Shown here: piece by piece, positions 31,271 to 44,045 of the stretch
Position numbering within the stretch: the first letter of the stretch is position 1
Layout of the letters: every line of letters begins with the position of its first letter
Source of the DNA: Diplolepis rosae
Lineage: Eukaryota > Arthropoda > Insecta > Hymenoptera > Diplolepididae
Direction: 5' to 3'
Assembly (NCBI GenBank): GCA_030998225.1
Contig: JAPYXD010000553.1
Coordinates: 248,001-312,000, forward strand
DNA: 64,000 nt
The notes under the pieces: model-generated
What the model was told of the DNA's origin: nothing
Databases searched by the model: none
What the model saw: only the letters and a program-made list of their open reading frames with translations
Made by a program: the position numbers and the translations under genes

Positions 31271-32586
31271 ATTAACGCCCAAAATCACAGACTTTTTAAC
31301 TCATTTTTGGCCCTTGTTGCCAAAGCGAAAAAGGGAATGTATCATGACCAATCCTTGTATACATAATGTTTTTGGGTCTCCTCTTTCGATTTATGAAGTC
31401 AATATTTCATTACCGTGCACTGGAAAATCAATATGGCGGATTTTATTAAAAAAAGTACCGAAAATTTGAAATTTTTTTTTATTAATTTTTTTTTCAAATG
31501 GATAAAGCATATTGATTCATCTCAAACTATGAACAAAGGTTGACAAAATAGTTGTAGTTTATGAAAAATATTTTTTGGTCCAGCTCCCTATGTCTTATCT
31601 TTTCCAAAATGGCGGAAAACTATGGAAATTTGGTAAAATACGCGTTTTTTCATGACATTTCTAAGATAATTAGATAATACACGAAATTTTATTGATCAAA
31701 CTGTCAAAGTTTGATTGATTAATTATGTACAGACCTATTCTAGTATATGTAATGACGTGATTAGTGGCGGATTCAATATGGCGCTTGGAGAACTTGGGAA
31801 ATACCGAGTTTTTTCAATATTATCGTTGATGAAAATTCCTGAACCTTTATTAAATTCAATTTTCCTATGTTTCTTGGCACATTATATGAAAATGTGTTAG
31901 AACATTCAAAATGGCGGATCCAATATGGCGGTCCGAATAATGAAGATTTAATAATATGCTAATGAAGAAAATATTTTCGTATTTTATGTAAAATATGTGA
32001 TCAAAAATATCTCTAAACATTTTTTGATTGAGATCGCTAATTCAGCGGAAAAAATTCGTAAAGTTCAGAATTTATATTTCACGTTCTGCATATTCTCCAA
32101 CGCTTGATGTATGTCGCTAAATGAAGTTGGATGATGGATTTAGTAAATGAGTAGATCGAATCAATATGCAAGGCTCTTCAATGGGGTAAATCTTGCCGAC
32201 ATTCTCTCAATTCACACTTCACTTCTTTCACTTTAATTCCTTTTTACTTCACTTCTTTCACTTTAATTCCTTTTTACTTCGTATTTTTTCACTTCTTTCC
32301 CTTTTACTTCGTATTTCTGCACTTCTTTAATCGAACCTTGACCACGTCCGTACCCGAGATATGAGATGCGACTAATGAACTTTCGGCGGGTAATAAGAAG
32401 CAACTAGCCACAGCCAGCACCCACCCCCACCTTCAATAACTCCATAATCTCTAGCCACCGTATAAGATTTCCATTGTTCTTATGTAGTGATCATGCGAAC
32501 TGCTGACTCTCGCACCTGCCTTGAATTTCTTCTAAGAAGAAAACCCTATAAGGTGAGAGACTTGGTTGCTCCACTAGAGCTCTGAG
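31271..32586. other. non-coding stretch with recurring ATGGCGG words and a 29-bp tandem repeat
   Basis: ATGGCGG or close variants occur repeatedly (about 31434, 31610, 31778, 31911, 31925), mostly preceded by AAA or CAAT. At 32214-32330 a repeat of about 29 bp (ACTTCTTTCACTTTAATTCC core) occurs two to four times. A 61-codon ORF (31715-31900) has no recognisable domain. Confidence 0.5.
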
Positions 32587-34090
32587 ACAGTGTCTCCAGA
32601 ACGTGGGATTTTTCGGCCCCCACTACGTTCCCATCTGGGAGAAACACATGCAAACATGGCGTGTCAGTGTGTCGGCTCTGCTACACGCTGCGGTCACCAG
32701 CTTCGTGTAAAGCCGAAGGTGCACGAAGACGGACTTCGTTACAATGCTTGAGTTTTCAAGTTATTTTTAGATTTCACGCTTTCGTTTATCGAGTCGAAAT
32801 TAAGAATTGTATTTTTCTCGAGTACGTGCAAAAGAGGCGCGAAGCAGACGACGAATTTGAATTTACGAAGTATATAGTTCAAGAAATAACACTTTTCTTC
32901 AATTTCTTGAAGAAAGTCTGCATGAAATAAACATCAGTATGATCTTGGAAAATTTCATGAGGATTTCAACACTTCAAAAATAAACTTTCAGTGAAATTTA
33001 GTGACAATAAATGTATAAAATTTGAATCAATATATAATTTTCCATTCAAATTTATATACTTCTTACTAATTTTGTACATTTAACAATTTTTCAATTAGAA
33101 CAATATTTTCTATCAAGATAAAATGAACATAAAATTCAAGTTCATAATTTATATTTTCAGTTATATGTTAGAAATATTTTCATCTCACATTTTTGTAGCC
33201 TAAGCACAAACTTTTCATTACAAAACTTAAAATCTCTACGGAAATGGGAAATTGTCTAATAGCAGTAGATAAATTAAAAAGCTAAAATATGTGTTTATTG
33301 GTATTTCCATATTAACATATAAATATCAATCAACTTTAAATTTTACATAAAAATGTTCGTTCGAAGTGTTCAAATCTTGTTACAATTTGACAAGATTTTA
33401 TGGAGGAGTGCAATCTTTTGGATGAAATATTTTGTAGTTCTTAATTTGTCTGTCCGTCTGAAATCGTAGTAAGATTTGAACAGTAAACAACAAATTTTTC
33501 AATAGAATTCAGGATCAATAATAATTGATTCAGGAAATACTTCAACTCTGTAGAGCATTTTTGTATTTCGAATTCAAAATGTGTGCTTAAGCCACAAAAA
33601 AGTAAGCTGAAAATGTAGATATAAAACTATTTGTCATGTTTATGTCTTCTTAATGGAAAATACTTTGCATATAATTCTCTAATTCGATATTTCTTTAATG
33701 TATGAACATTCAAGAAATTGATAAATATTCCATCTTTTTATAGGAACTAAAAATTTCCGGGTAATGCTTTGATTGAGAAAGCTAAAAATTTATCAAATAT
33801 TGATATAAATTGCAATTTTACAATTGCATTATTTTTCAAATATTTTAACATCTCTTCAATCTTGATAATTCTTACAGAAGTTTATTTCATGTGAGTGACT
33901 TTTTCTTTTTCTAATGAAAGATTTCGTAATTCTAAATTCGGCCCAATTCGTAACATTGTAAAAAGATTTTAAAACTTCATAAAATTTTTTTTTCTGTTTT
34001 ATTCAAAGTCAATAAATATTCAATGTTTGGAATCGAAATATTAAGTAAATGATTTTTAATTTCTGGGAATAAACTGCTTTAATAAGACAA
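32587..34090 (+). repeat. 1.5-kb repeat unit, copy 1 (direct)
   Basis: It matches 35649-37151 in the same orientation and 39754-41256 inverted. Differences between copies 1 and 2 are few (for example 32622, 32970, 33278, 33600). Copy 1 starts abruptly at CAGTGTCTCCAGAACG and ends at AATAAGACAAT, where it joins the outer end of the left inverted-repeat arm. An 89-codon ORF (32661-32930) is kept in all three copies. Confidence 0.85.
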
Positions 34091-37000
34091 TACACACAAA
34101 TTTTTTCGGAATGTTTTGAGCAATTTTTTTATTTTGCAAAAATTATGCTATTTCCAAAATTGAAAAATTGCTCAAAACGTTTTGAAAAAATTCAGACGTA
34201 TTCTTTTCATTCTTAGTAATTTCCTTGGTTTGTTCGCATTTTCTGACAAAAAAAATCCTGAATTTATTCGTGAAAATTTTGTAATTCGGGCGCCATTTTC
34301 TAAAGACAAAAGTGAAAAATTAATCTCCGAACCACACCTTCTTAAAGTTCAGACATTTATTCCACCGGTTATAAAATGTTCCAGGTCGTTGACAGACCGG
34401 GAAACCTTTCAAAATTCGCTTTCAAAAAAAAAAAAAAAAAGATCGAAAAAATCGTGCTTTCTTTTTAAACTGAATATTTTTATAATTAATCATTTTTTAG
34501 ATCAACTTCGTACTCACCATTGGAAGGGGCACGTCTTGAACTTCACAAATATATCCCTCTCAATTTTTTCAGTCGTGAATAGCATAAGTTACACGGCCTC
34601 AAAGACCGCTGCATCGTTTATGCCATTTTGGCCCTTTAAGGGTTAATAATATTGTGCAAATACGTCATATTGTGAAATTTTGTTTTATACATATAAAGTT
34701 AAATTTGCAAGTTTTTGCATTTTCACATACGTTCGGAAATCTGCCATATTCAGAGTGGGTAATTTTATTTCCCACTCTGATTAAGGCAAATTCACAAGTT
34801 TAGTCAGTAGGACTACAACTTGAAATTGTACTTTTACAATGCCTTGTAATGGTGATATGGCTATTTGCTAGTTTCAGCAAGAAGCCAAAAACAAGAAGAA
34901 GAAGAAGACAATGCCTTGTAATATTCTCATACTAAGAGTGGCAAGGTTACAAGGTTAATTCGCATTTCTAACCTTTAAAGTGTATTATCCCTTTAATTAG
35001 AGTGATAATAGTACATATAAAAAATTTATGAAATTTTACCCTTGGAAATTGTGGTTTAATTTTTTTATTTTTTTACAGTGTGTTTCAAATCGACATATCG
35101 GGTTCTTCAGTTAATATCTTGGATATTCCGAAAACATCGCCCCTCCCCCTTTTTTTTCAATATATTCCCGCCGATGCAGTCAGTAACCATTTCACTGATC
35201 CGGAGAGGGTGTAATATCCTTCATTCACCAGGGTGTTCCTCAAAATTTAGTCGCTATTAGCATCCCGTAAAAAAATTGCCCTATGAATCTATTAATTTCA
35301 AACTTTTCCCCTTTCGTTAATCGAAATCTGTATTTTGTTTCGTGTACTCTGTGTTTTGTGAAGTATATTTATACTCGTTTGATTAGCTACTTTTTATTAT
35401 GGGAGGGAAACGGCATATGAGTAACATTTGAAATAAAAACTATGTAGATCAAAAAAAAAAACCAGCAACGGCTCTCAACGATTTTCAGTTTTTCTCTCAT
35501 TCTGGATGACAATTAAAATCCATTGAACCATTTTGGATAAATGTCCCTTAGTTAGATCGCAAATATGTCATCTGCTAACACCAAGGTATTGCGATTTGCT
35601 ATCTATTTTCCTCCGTTGCATTTATGCACTCAGGCACTTCTCAGAGCAGTGTCTCCAGAACGTGGGATTTTTCGGCCCCCACCACGTTCCCATCTGGGAG
35701 AAACACATGCAAACGTGGCGTGTCAGTGTGTCGGCTCTGCTACACGCTGCGGTCACCAGCTTCGTGTAAAGCCGAAGGTGCACGAAGACGGACTTCGTTA
35801 CAATGCTTGAGTTTTCAAGTTATTTTTAGATTTCACGCTTTCGTTTATCGAGTCGAAATTAAGAATTGTATTTTTCTCGAGTACGTGCAAAAGAGGCGCG
35901 AAGCAGACGACGAATTTGAATTTACGAAGTATATAGTTCAAGAAATAACACTTTTCTTCAATTTCTTGAAGAAAGTCTGCATGAAATAAACATCAGTATG
36001 ATCTTGGAAAATTTCATGAGGATTTCAACAATTCAAAAATAAACTTTCAGTGAAATTTAGTGACAATAAATGTATAAAATTTGAATCAATATATAATTTT
36101 CCATTCAAATTTATATACTTCTTACTAATTTTGTACATTTAACAATTTTTCAATTAGAACAATATTTTCTATCAAGATAAAATGAACATAAAATTCAAGT
36201 TCATAATTTATATTTTCAGTTATATGTTAGAAATATTTTCATCTCACATTTTTGTAGCCTAAGCACAAACTTTTCATTCCAAAACTTAAAATCTCTACGG
36301 AAATGGGAAATTGTCTAATAGCAGTAGATAAATTAAAAAGCTAAAATATGTGTTTATTGGTATTTCCATATTAACATATAAATATCAATCAACTTTAAAT
36401 TTTACATAAAAATGTTCGTTCGAAGTGTTCAAATCTTGTTACAATTTGACAAGATTTTATGGAGGAGTGCAATCTTTTGGATGAAATATTTTGTAGTTCT
36501 TAATTTGTCTGTCCGTCTGAAATCGTAGTAAGATTTGAACAGTAAACAACAAATTTTTCAATAGAATTCAGGATCAATAATAATTGATTCAGGAAATACT
36601 TCAACTCTGTAGAGCATTTTTTGTATTTCGAATTCAAAATGTGTGCTTAAGCCACAAAACAGTAAGCTGAAACTGTAGATATAAAACTAATTATGTCATG
36701 TTTATGTCTTCTTAATGGAAAATACTTTGCATATAATTCTCTAATTCGATATTTCTTTAATGTATGAACATTCAAGAAATTGATAAATATTCCATCTTTT
36801 TATAGGAACTAAAAATTTCCGGATAATGCTTTGATTGAGAAAGCTAAAAATTTTTCAAATATTGATATAAATTGCAATTTTACAATTGCATTATTTTTAA
36901 AATATTTTAACATCTCTTCAATCTTGATAATTCTTACAGAAGTTTATTTCATGTGAGTGACTTTTTTCTTTTTCTAATGAAAGATTTCGTAATTCTAAAT

Positions 37001-37909
37001 TCGGCCCAATTCGTAACATTGTAAAAAGATTTTAAAACTTCATAAAATTTTTTCTGTTTTATTCAAAGTCAATAAATATTCAATGTTTGGAATCGAAATA
37101 TTAAGTAAATGATTTTTAATTTCTGGGAATAAACTGCTTTAATAAGACAATCTTTCTTCTTTGTGAGAAATCTCAATTTTAAAATTAAAATTCTACGCAT
37201 AGGATACAAAAACATAATATGAAAATACTTTTATTACAGAATTTTGAAATATACAAGTTGACCAATTTTTAATCGAGTAAATCGGCTACTTTAAGCAAAA
37301 AATTATGTTAAAAATATTTTATCAAAAAAAAATAAGACACATTAAATTACGGTTTAAAATCCACATTCATAGATTGATGGTAAAAGCAGTTTAAAGTTTT
37401 TTAATCATACGTTTTAGTGACGTATGCACAGACTTTTAATCAGATAAATGAAATGCTTTATAGAAAGTCAAAATTTTCTTATTACTGCACTTAATCAAAT
37501 TTATAAAGTAAAAATATTTTTTAATTGATGCTTTCACTCAATTCTTTAAACATTCATTAATTGAAAATTGTACTCAAAATTTAATCTTGCAGCGTTCCAA
37601 TATTCCCACAATGTTACAAAATCCTATTAATCATTATTTTAGTCGAACTATTTTCAAAATATTTAAAAAATAAATGTAAATATTTTGATTAAATACTCTG
37701 TCAAATTTTGCATTTGACTGATCTTGCAAAATTGTTGAAAGTTTTGAATACCGATAGAAGAAACTTTAAATGAAATTTTATGTCCATAAATGCTTAAAGT
37801 TCTATATAGAAATATCAACTACAACATTCTCAAATTTTATAAATAAACTACTAAATTCAAAAAGTTTCGGATTTTTTTAAAAACTGTACAAATTTCAAAT
37901 ATGAATCAG
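34089..37909 (+). repeat. left arm (3.82 kb) of a giant inverted repeat
   Basis: The arm is the reverse complement of 38995-42817 over its whole length with only small differences (pairing positions sum to 76904-76906). It includes the TTAA-ended half-MITE (to 34646), copy 2 of the 1.5-kb unit (35649-37151) and ORFs at 34182-34646, 35078-35260 and 35624-35989, which recur on the other arm. None of these ORFs has a recognised domain. Confidence 0.93.
35649..37151 (+). repeat. 1.5-kb repeat unit, copy 2
   Basis: It lies inside the left arm. The ORF over its 5' end (35624-35989, 121 codons) shares its last 89 residues exactly with the copy at 32661. The sequence continues past AATAAGACAAT into CTTTCTTCTTTGTGAG, so this copy, not copy 1, has the native 3' flank. 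Confidence 0.85.
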
Positions 37910-38134
37910 TATACGTCGAACAAAAATGTTTTGTTTTAAATCAAATAATGAAGAAGTTTGATTAATTCGGGATGATTTGGGGTGCTTGATTATTGTGAGT
38001 CCCCTTGCCTCTCACTTATGCCCAAAGCGTGATAATCACAATAATCACAATAATCAAGCACCCCAAATCATCCCGAATTAATCAAACTTCTTCATTATTT
38101 GATTTAAAACAAAACATTTTTGTTCGACGTATAC
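37909..38134. repeat. perfect 90-bp-arm hairpin in the spacer
   Basis: 37909-37998 and 38045-38134 are perfect reverse complements as far as I can read, separated by a 46-base loop (GTCCCCTTGCCTCTCACTTA onward). The arms begin GTATACGTCGAACAAAAATG. This hairpin is centred at 38021, not at the centre of the large inverted repeat (38452), so it is a separate event or element. Confidence 0.92.
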
Positions 38135-38803
38135 TGGCATTTGATAGAGGCAAGCCTGAAGTACGGGCTACATTTGTAGCGTTTTTTACCACTTTGCTTC
38201 ATTTTTTTCCTTTTTTCTTTTTGCTTGAAAGCAAAAACCCTTTTCGTTTCGTAGGACGTGGACTAGGCCTACAGGGGATACCACGTAAAAAAAACGAGCC
38301 TTAAACTCTACCTCCGTGGTGGTGTGGAAAGGAGTTTTATTTCAGAATATTTGGGATTCTCTAAGAATGAACCAGCTATTTTATTTTAATATTTCAAATG
38401 TGTTTTCTTTCTTTTATGTTTAAGGCAAAAACTAGATCTAAAAAAAGCAAAAAAACCTATTTCTCTAATTGCGTCCAAGATTAGAGCAGAATCTATGCAA
38501 CCGATTGTTAAAGGTTTTAAAAGTTTTCGCTTTAATTTAAAAAGCAAGTCTTCATAGTATTTTACTAAGTAATGAAAGTATGTCTACAATTGTTTTCTTG
38601 AATCCTACCCAAAGGTCAAACATGGTGCAAAAATGTAGTAAAATAAGAAAAATGTCTGAGTACTTTGAAGAAGTTTTTCTAAATCGATATGTATCATATT
38701 CCAATAATATTTAGGAATATTTATTAAAATATTCATCTTCTAAATTTGTTTGATTAATGTACAGAGTACACTTTATATTTGAAATATATATACACTCTAA
38801 ATC
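38135..38803. other. spacer sequence unique to the palindrome centre
   Basis: A T-rich stretch with an open frame continuing from the hairpin (38005-38304), a CCACGT/ACGTGG-containing patch near 38260, and AT-rich sequence after it. No domain or repeat family seen. Confidence 0.4.
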
Positions 38804-39001
38804 TGAATCAGTCAAATTTTCACTGATTGAATCAGTCATTTGCCTTTTCACTGAATCATCAGTGGAAACAATATTTTTCACTGTTAAATCAGTCACTTTT
38901 CACTGAAGTAATCAGTGAAATTTGACTGATTCAAAGTAACCTGTTTTTAGTTATATAAATCAGTCAAATTTCACTGATAATCAGTAGATTTTGACTGATT
39001 C
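38804..39001. mobile_element. small element of repeated TCAGTCAAA/CACTGA words with TIRs
   Basis: It starts TGAATCAGTCAAA and ends TTTGACTGATTCA. Inside, AATCAGT, CACTGA and their complements recur about fifteen times. This is the structure of a short foldback MITE; its right end overlaps the start of the right palindrome arm. Confidence 0.55.
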
Positions 39002-42000
39002 ATATTTGAAATTTGTACAGTTTTTAAAAAAATCCGAAACTTTTTGAATTTAGTAGTTTATTTATAAAATTTGAGAATGTTGTAGTTGATATTTCTATAT
39101 AGAACTTTAAGCATTTATGGACATAAAATTTCATTTAAAGTTTCTTCTATCGGTATTAAAAACTTTCAACAATTTTGCAAGATCAGTCAAATGCAAAATT
39201 TGACAGAGTATTTAATCAAAATATTTACATTTATTTTTTAAATATTTTGAAAATAGTTCGACTAAAATAATGATTAATAGGATTTTGTAACATTGTGGGA
39301 ATATTGGAACGCTGCAAGATTAAATTTTGAGTACAATTTTCAGTTAATGAATGTTTAAAGAATTGAGTGAAAGCATCAATTAAAAAATATTTTTACTTTA
39401 TAAATTTGATTAAGTGCAGTAATAAGAAAATTTTGAGTTTCTATAAAGCATTTCATTTATCTGATTAAAAGTCTGTGCATACGTCACTAAAACGTATGAT
39501 TAAAAAACTTTAAACTGCTTTTACCATCAATCTATGAATGTGGATTTTAAACCGTAATTTAATGTGTCTTATTTTTTTTGATAAAATATTTTTAACATAA
39601 TTTTTTGCTTAAAGTAGCCGATTTACTCGATTAAAAATTGGTCAACTTGTATATTTCAAAATTCTGTAATAAAAGTATTTTCATATTATGTTTTTGTATC
39701 CTATGCGTAGAATTTTAATTTTAAAATTGAGATTTCTCACAAAGAAGAAAGATTGTCTTATTAAAGCAGTTTATTCCCAGAAATTAAAAATCATTTACTT
39801 AATATTTCGATTCCAAACATTGAATATTTATTGACTTTGAATAAAACAGAAAAAAAATTTTTATGAATTTTTAAAATCTTTTTACAATGTTACGAATTGG
39901 GCCGAATTTAGAATTACGAAATCTTTCATTAGAAAAAGAAAAAGTCACTCACATGAAATAAACTTCTGTAAGAATTATCAAGATTGAAGAGATGTTAAAA
40001 TATTTGAAAAATAATGCAAGTGTAAAATTGCAATTTATATCAATATTTGACAAATTTTTAGCTTTCTCAATCAAAGCATTATCTGGAAATTTTTAGTTCC
40101 TATAAAAAGATGGAATATTTATCAATTTCTTGAATGTTCATACATTAAGACAATATCGAATTAGAGAATTATATGCAAAGTATTTTCCATTAAGAAGACA
40201 TAAACATGACATAATTAGTTTTATATCTACATTTTCAGCTTACTTTTTTGTGGCTTAAGCACACATTTTGAATTCGAAATACAAAAATGCTCTACAGAGT
40301 TGAAGTATTTCCTGAATCAATTATTATTGATCCTGAATTCTATTGAAAAATTTGTTGTTTACTGTTCAAATCTTACTACGATTTCAGACGGACAGACAAA
40401 TTAAGAACTACAAAATATTTCATCCAAAAGATTGCACTCCTCCATAAAATCTTGTCAAATTGTAATAAGATTTGAACACTTCGAACGAACATTTTTATGT
40501 AAAATTTAAAGTTGATTGATATTTAGATGTTAATATGGAAATACCAATAAACACATATTTTAGCTTTTTAATTTATCTACTGCTATTAGACAATTTCCCA
40601 TTTCCGGAGAGATTTTCAGTTTTGGCATGAAAAGTTTGTGCTGAGGCTCCAAAAATGTGAGATGAAAAATATTTCTAACATATAACTGAAAATATAAATT
40701 ATGAACTTGAATTTTATGTTCAGTTTATCTTGATAGAAAATATTGTTCTAATTGAAAAATTGTTAAATGTACAAAATTAGTAAGAAGTATATAAATTTGA
40801 ATGGAAAATTATATATTGATTCAAATTTTATACATTTATTGTCACTAAATTTCACTGAAAGTTTATTTTTGAAGTGTTGAAATCCTCATGAAATTTTCCA
40901 AGATCATACTGATGTTTATTTCATGCAGACTTTCTTCAAGAAATTGAAGAAAAGTGTTATTTCTTGAACTATATACTTCGTAAATTCAAATTCGTCGTCT
41001 GCTTCGCGCCTCTTTTGCACGTACTCGAGAAAAATACAATTCTTAATTTCGACTCGATAAACCAAAGCGTGAAATCTAAAAATAACTTGAAAACTCAAGC
41101 ATTGTAACGAAGTCCGTCTTCGTGCACCTTCGGCTTTACACGAAGCTGGTGACCGCAGCGTGTAGCAGAGCCGACACACTGACACGCCACGTTTGCATGT
41201 GTTTCTCCCAGATGGGAACGTGGTGGGGGCCGAAAAATCCCACGTTCTGGAGACACTGCTCTGAGAAGTGCCTGAGTGCATAAATGCAACGGAGGAAAAT
41301 AGATAGCAAATCGCAATACCTTGGTGTTAGCAGATGACATATTTGCGATCTAACTAAGGGACATTTATCCAAAATGGTTCAATGGATTTTAATTGTCATC
41401 CAGAATGAGAGAAAAACTGAAAATCGTTGAGAGCCGTTGCTGGTTTTTTTTTTTTGATCTACATAGTTTTTATTTCAAATGTTACTCATATGCCGTTTCC
41501 CTCCCATAATAAAAAGTAGCTAATCAAACGAGTATAAATATACTTCACAAAACACAGAGTACACGAAACAAAATACAGATTTCGATTAACGAAAGGGGAA
41601 AAGTTTGAAATTAATAGATTCATAGGGCAATTTTTTTACGGGATGCTAATAGCGACTAAATTTTGAGGAACACCCTGGTGAATGAAGGATATTACACCCT
41701 CTCCGGATCAGTGAAATGGTTACTGACTGCATCGGCGGGAATATATTGAAAAAAAAGGGGGAGGGGCGATGTTTTCGGAATATCCAAGATATTAACTGAA
41801 GAACCCGATATGTCGATTTGAAACACACTGTAAAAAAATAAAAAAATTAAACCACAATTTCCAAGGGTAAAATTTCATAAATTTTTTATATGTACTATTA
41901 TCACTCTAATTAAAGGGATAATACACTTTAAAGGTTAGAAATGCGAATTAACCTTGTAACCTTGCCACTCTTAGTATGAGAATATTACAAGGCATTGTCT

Positions 42001-42817
42001 TCTTCTTCTTCTTGTTTTTGGCTTCTTGCTGAAACTAGCAAATAGCCATATCACCATTACAAGGCATTGTAAAAGTACAATTTCAAGTTGTAGTCCTACT
42101 GACTAAACTTGTGAATTTGCCTTAATCAGAGTGGGAAATAAAATTACCCACTCTGAATATGGCAGATTTCCGAACGTATGTGAAAATGCAAAAACTTGCA
42201 AATTTAACTTTATATGTATAAAACAAAATTTCACAATATGACGTATTTGCACAATATTATTAACCCTTAAAGGGCCAAAATGGCATAAACGATGCAGCGG
42301 TCTTTGAGGCCGTGTAACTTATGCTATTCACGACTGAAAAAATTGAGAGGGATATATTTGTGAAGTTCAAGACGTGCCCCTTCCAATGGTGAGTACGAAG
42401 TTGATCTAAAAAATGATTAATTATAAAAATATTCAGTTTAAAAAGAAAGCACGATTTTTTCGATCTTTTTTTTTTTTTTTTTGAAAGCGAATTTTGAAAG
42501 GTTTCCCGGTCTGTCAACGACCTGGAACATTTTATAACCGGTGGAATAAATGTCTGAACTTTAAGAAGGTGTGGTTCGGAGATTAATTTTTCACTTTTGT
42601 CTTTAGAAAATGGCGCCCGAATTACAAAATTTTCACGAATAAATTCAGGATTTTTTTTGTCAGAAAATGCGAACAAACCAAGGAAATTACTAAGAATGAA
42701 AAGAATACGTCTGAATTTTTTCAAAACGTTTTGAGCAATTTTTCAATTTTGGAAATAGCATAATTTTTGCAAAATAAAAAAATTGCTCAAAACATTCCGA
42801 AAAAATTTGTGTGTATT
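38995..42817 (-). repeat. right arm (3.82 kb) of the giant inverted repeat
   Basis: Reverse complement of 34089-37909. It carries the mirrored ORFs at 40916-41281, 41646-41828 and 42260-42724. A patch near 40600-40660 has collected several substitutions relative to the left arm, so the arms are not being perfectly homogenised. The arm ends at 42817 within the loop of a TTAA foldback MITE. Confidence 0.93.
39754..41256 (-). repeat. 1.5-kb repeat unit, copy 3 (inverted)
   Basis: Mirror of copy 2 inside the right arm. The 121-codon ORF (40916-41281, minus strand) differs from copy 2 by a single residue seen by eye (Phe to Leu in RFHALVYR). Confidence 0.85.
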
Positions 42818-43216
42818 CTTTGACCAATTTTAAGAACTTTTTATTCTTGGTAATTTTCGCTATAAGTCTATTGCTTTCATGAAAAAATTTCTCAATACTG
42901 CGGTACTTTCTTAAACCTTCTTAAAGTTCAGACATTTATTCCACCGGTTATAAATGTTCCAGGTCGTTGACAGACCGGGAAACCTTTCAAAATTCGCTTT
43001 CAAAAAAAAAAAAAGATCGAAAAAATCGTGCTTTTTTTTTAAACTGAATATTTCTATGATTAATCATTTTTGAAATCAACTTCGTATTCACCATCGGAAA
43101 GGGCACGTCTTGAACTTCACAAATGTATCCCTCTCAATTTTTTCAGTCGCGAATAGCATAAGTTACACGGCCTCAAAGACCGGTGCATCGTTTATGCCAT
43201 TTTGGCCCTTTAAGGG
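42264..43216. mobile_element. foldback MITE with 300-bp TIRs and TTAA target sites
   Basis: The body starts CCCTTAAAGGGCCAAAATGG and ends with its complement. TTAA lies on both sides (42260-42263 and 43217-43220). Terminal repeats of about 302 bp (42264-42566 and 42915-43216) surround a 348-base loop. TTAA duplication and CCC ends fit a piggyBac-type non-autonomous element. One terminal repeat is also present alone at the outer end of the left palindrome arm (to 34642). Confidence 0.8.
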
Positions 43217-43220
43217 TTAA

Positions 43221-43892
43221 GGTAGTATTGGCTATAAGTCAAAATAGTGGCATATAGATGAAACTCCGGATATAAGCAATTTTTATTTACTAAATGCCTA
43301 TGTAAACTGACGAAACTCACGTATCATGCGACTTTGAATTGCCAGAAAAGGCAAGACAAAATAGTGAGAATCAACTGAAAAGTTGTTCGAATGATGATTG
43401 ATATATAAGGAATAAGTATCACTATTAGTTAATAGTATTCATTAAGTATTATATTTAATATGAACAATAATCTGAGGTAAACCTTAACTTTTGGGTTGCT
43501 GAAATGTGGCTGTAATAGTAATAGTGTTTTTTTTTATAGAATATATGTCATGACATGTTGTTATATCAGAAATTTGAGATATCGATTTTAGTTTCTTCAA
43601 GTCAGAAACGGGGCATTTTCACACATAAAAGTTTGTCGAAGAATTATTGAATTTGATCAATATTTAATGAAAACGCATGGTTACTTTGAAAAAAAAAGTT
43701 ATTAGGTAATTCTGTTTACTCATACTTTTTAGAAAGATATCATTAACAATGCAGCATAATCGGATTTGAAGAATCTAAGGACATTTAAAATCATATGTTT
43801 ATCTTATCATGACACCTTTCAGGAACCATTCTTCTCGTCTCGGACCAGCCTAGTTTGTCGGGGACGAAAACTCAAAAATTCCGGTGTGGTTT
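43221..43892. other. AT-rich DNA, no gene seen
   Basis: No ORF with a domain. A GC-balanced patch at 43825-43892 (CGTCTCGGACCAGCC) directly precedes the second 151-bp MITE copy. Confidence 0.4.
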
Positions 43893-44045
43893 GTTACGGA
43901 CGGTCCAAAGTGAGTAATGTTTTATATATATATATATATATGAAAATTACACATCAATTGCTTCTAAGAGTGAATAAAATGTACACTTTGGAGCATTCGT
44001 AACTTGATCACATTCCAATGGTTAATGCAATTCAGCATTTTTGGT
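43893..44045 (+). mobile_element. MITE-like repeat, copy 2
   Basis: Near-identical to 3781-3931 apart from a longer AT microsatellite and one or two substitutions. Flanks differ, so this is a dispersed repeat. Confidence 0.7.

Noticed and set aside
34089..42817. Polydnavirus segment or Polinton with long terminal repeats
   Set aside because: No capsid, polymerase B, integrase or virulence-type genes lie between the arms; the spacer is only 1.1 kb.
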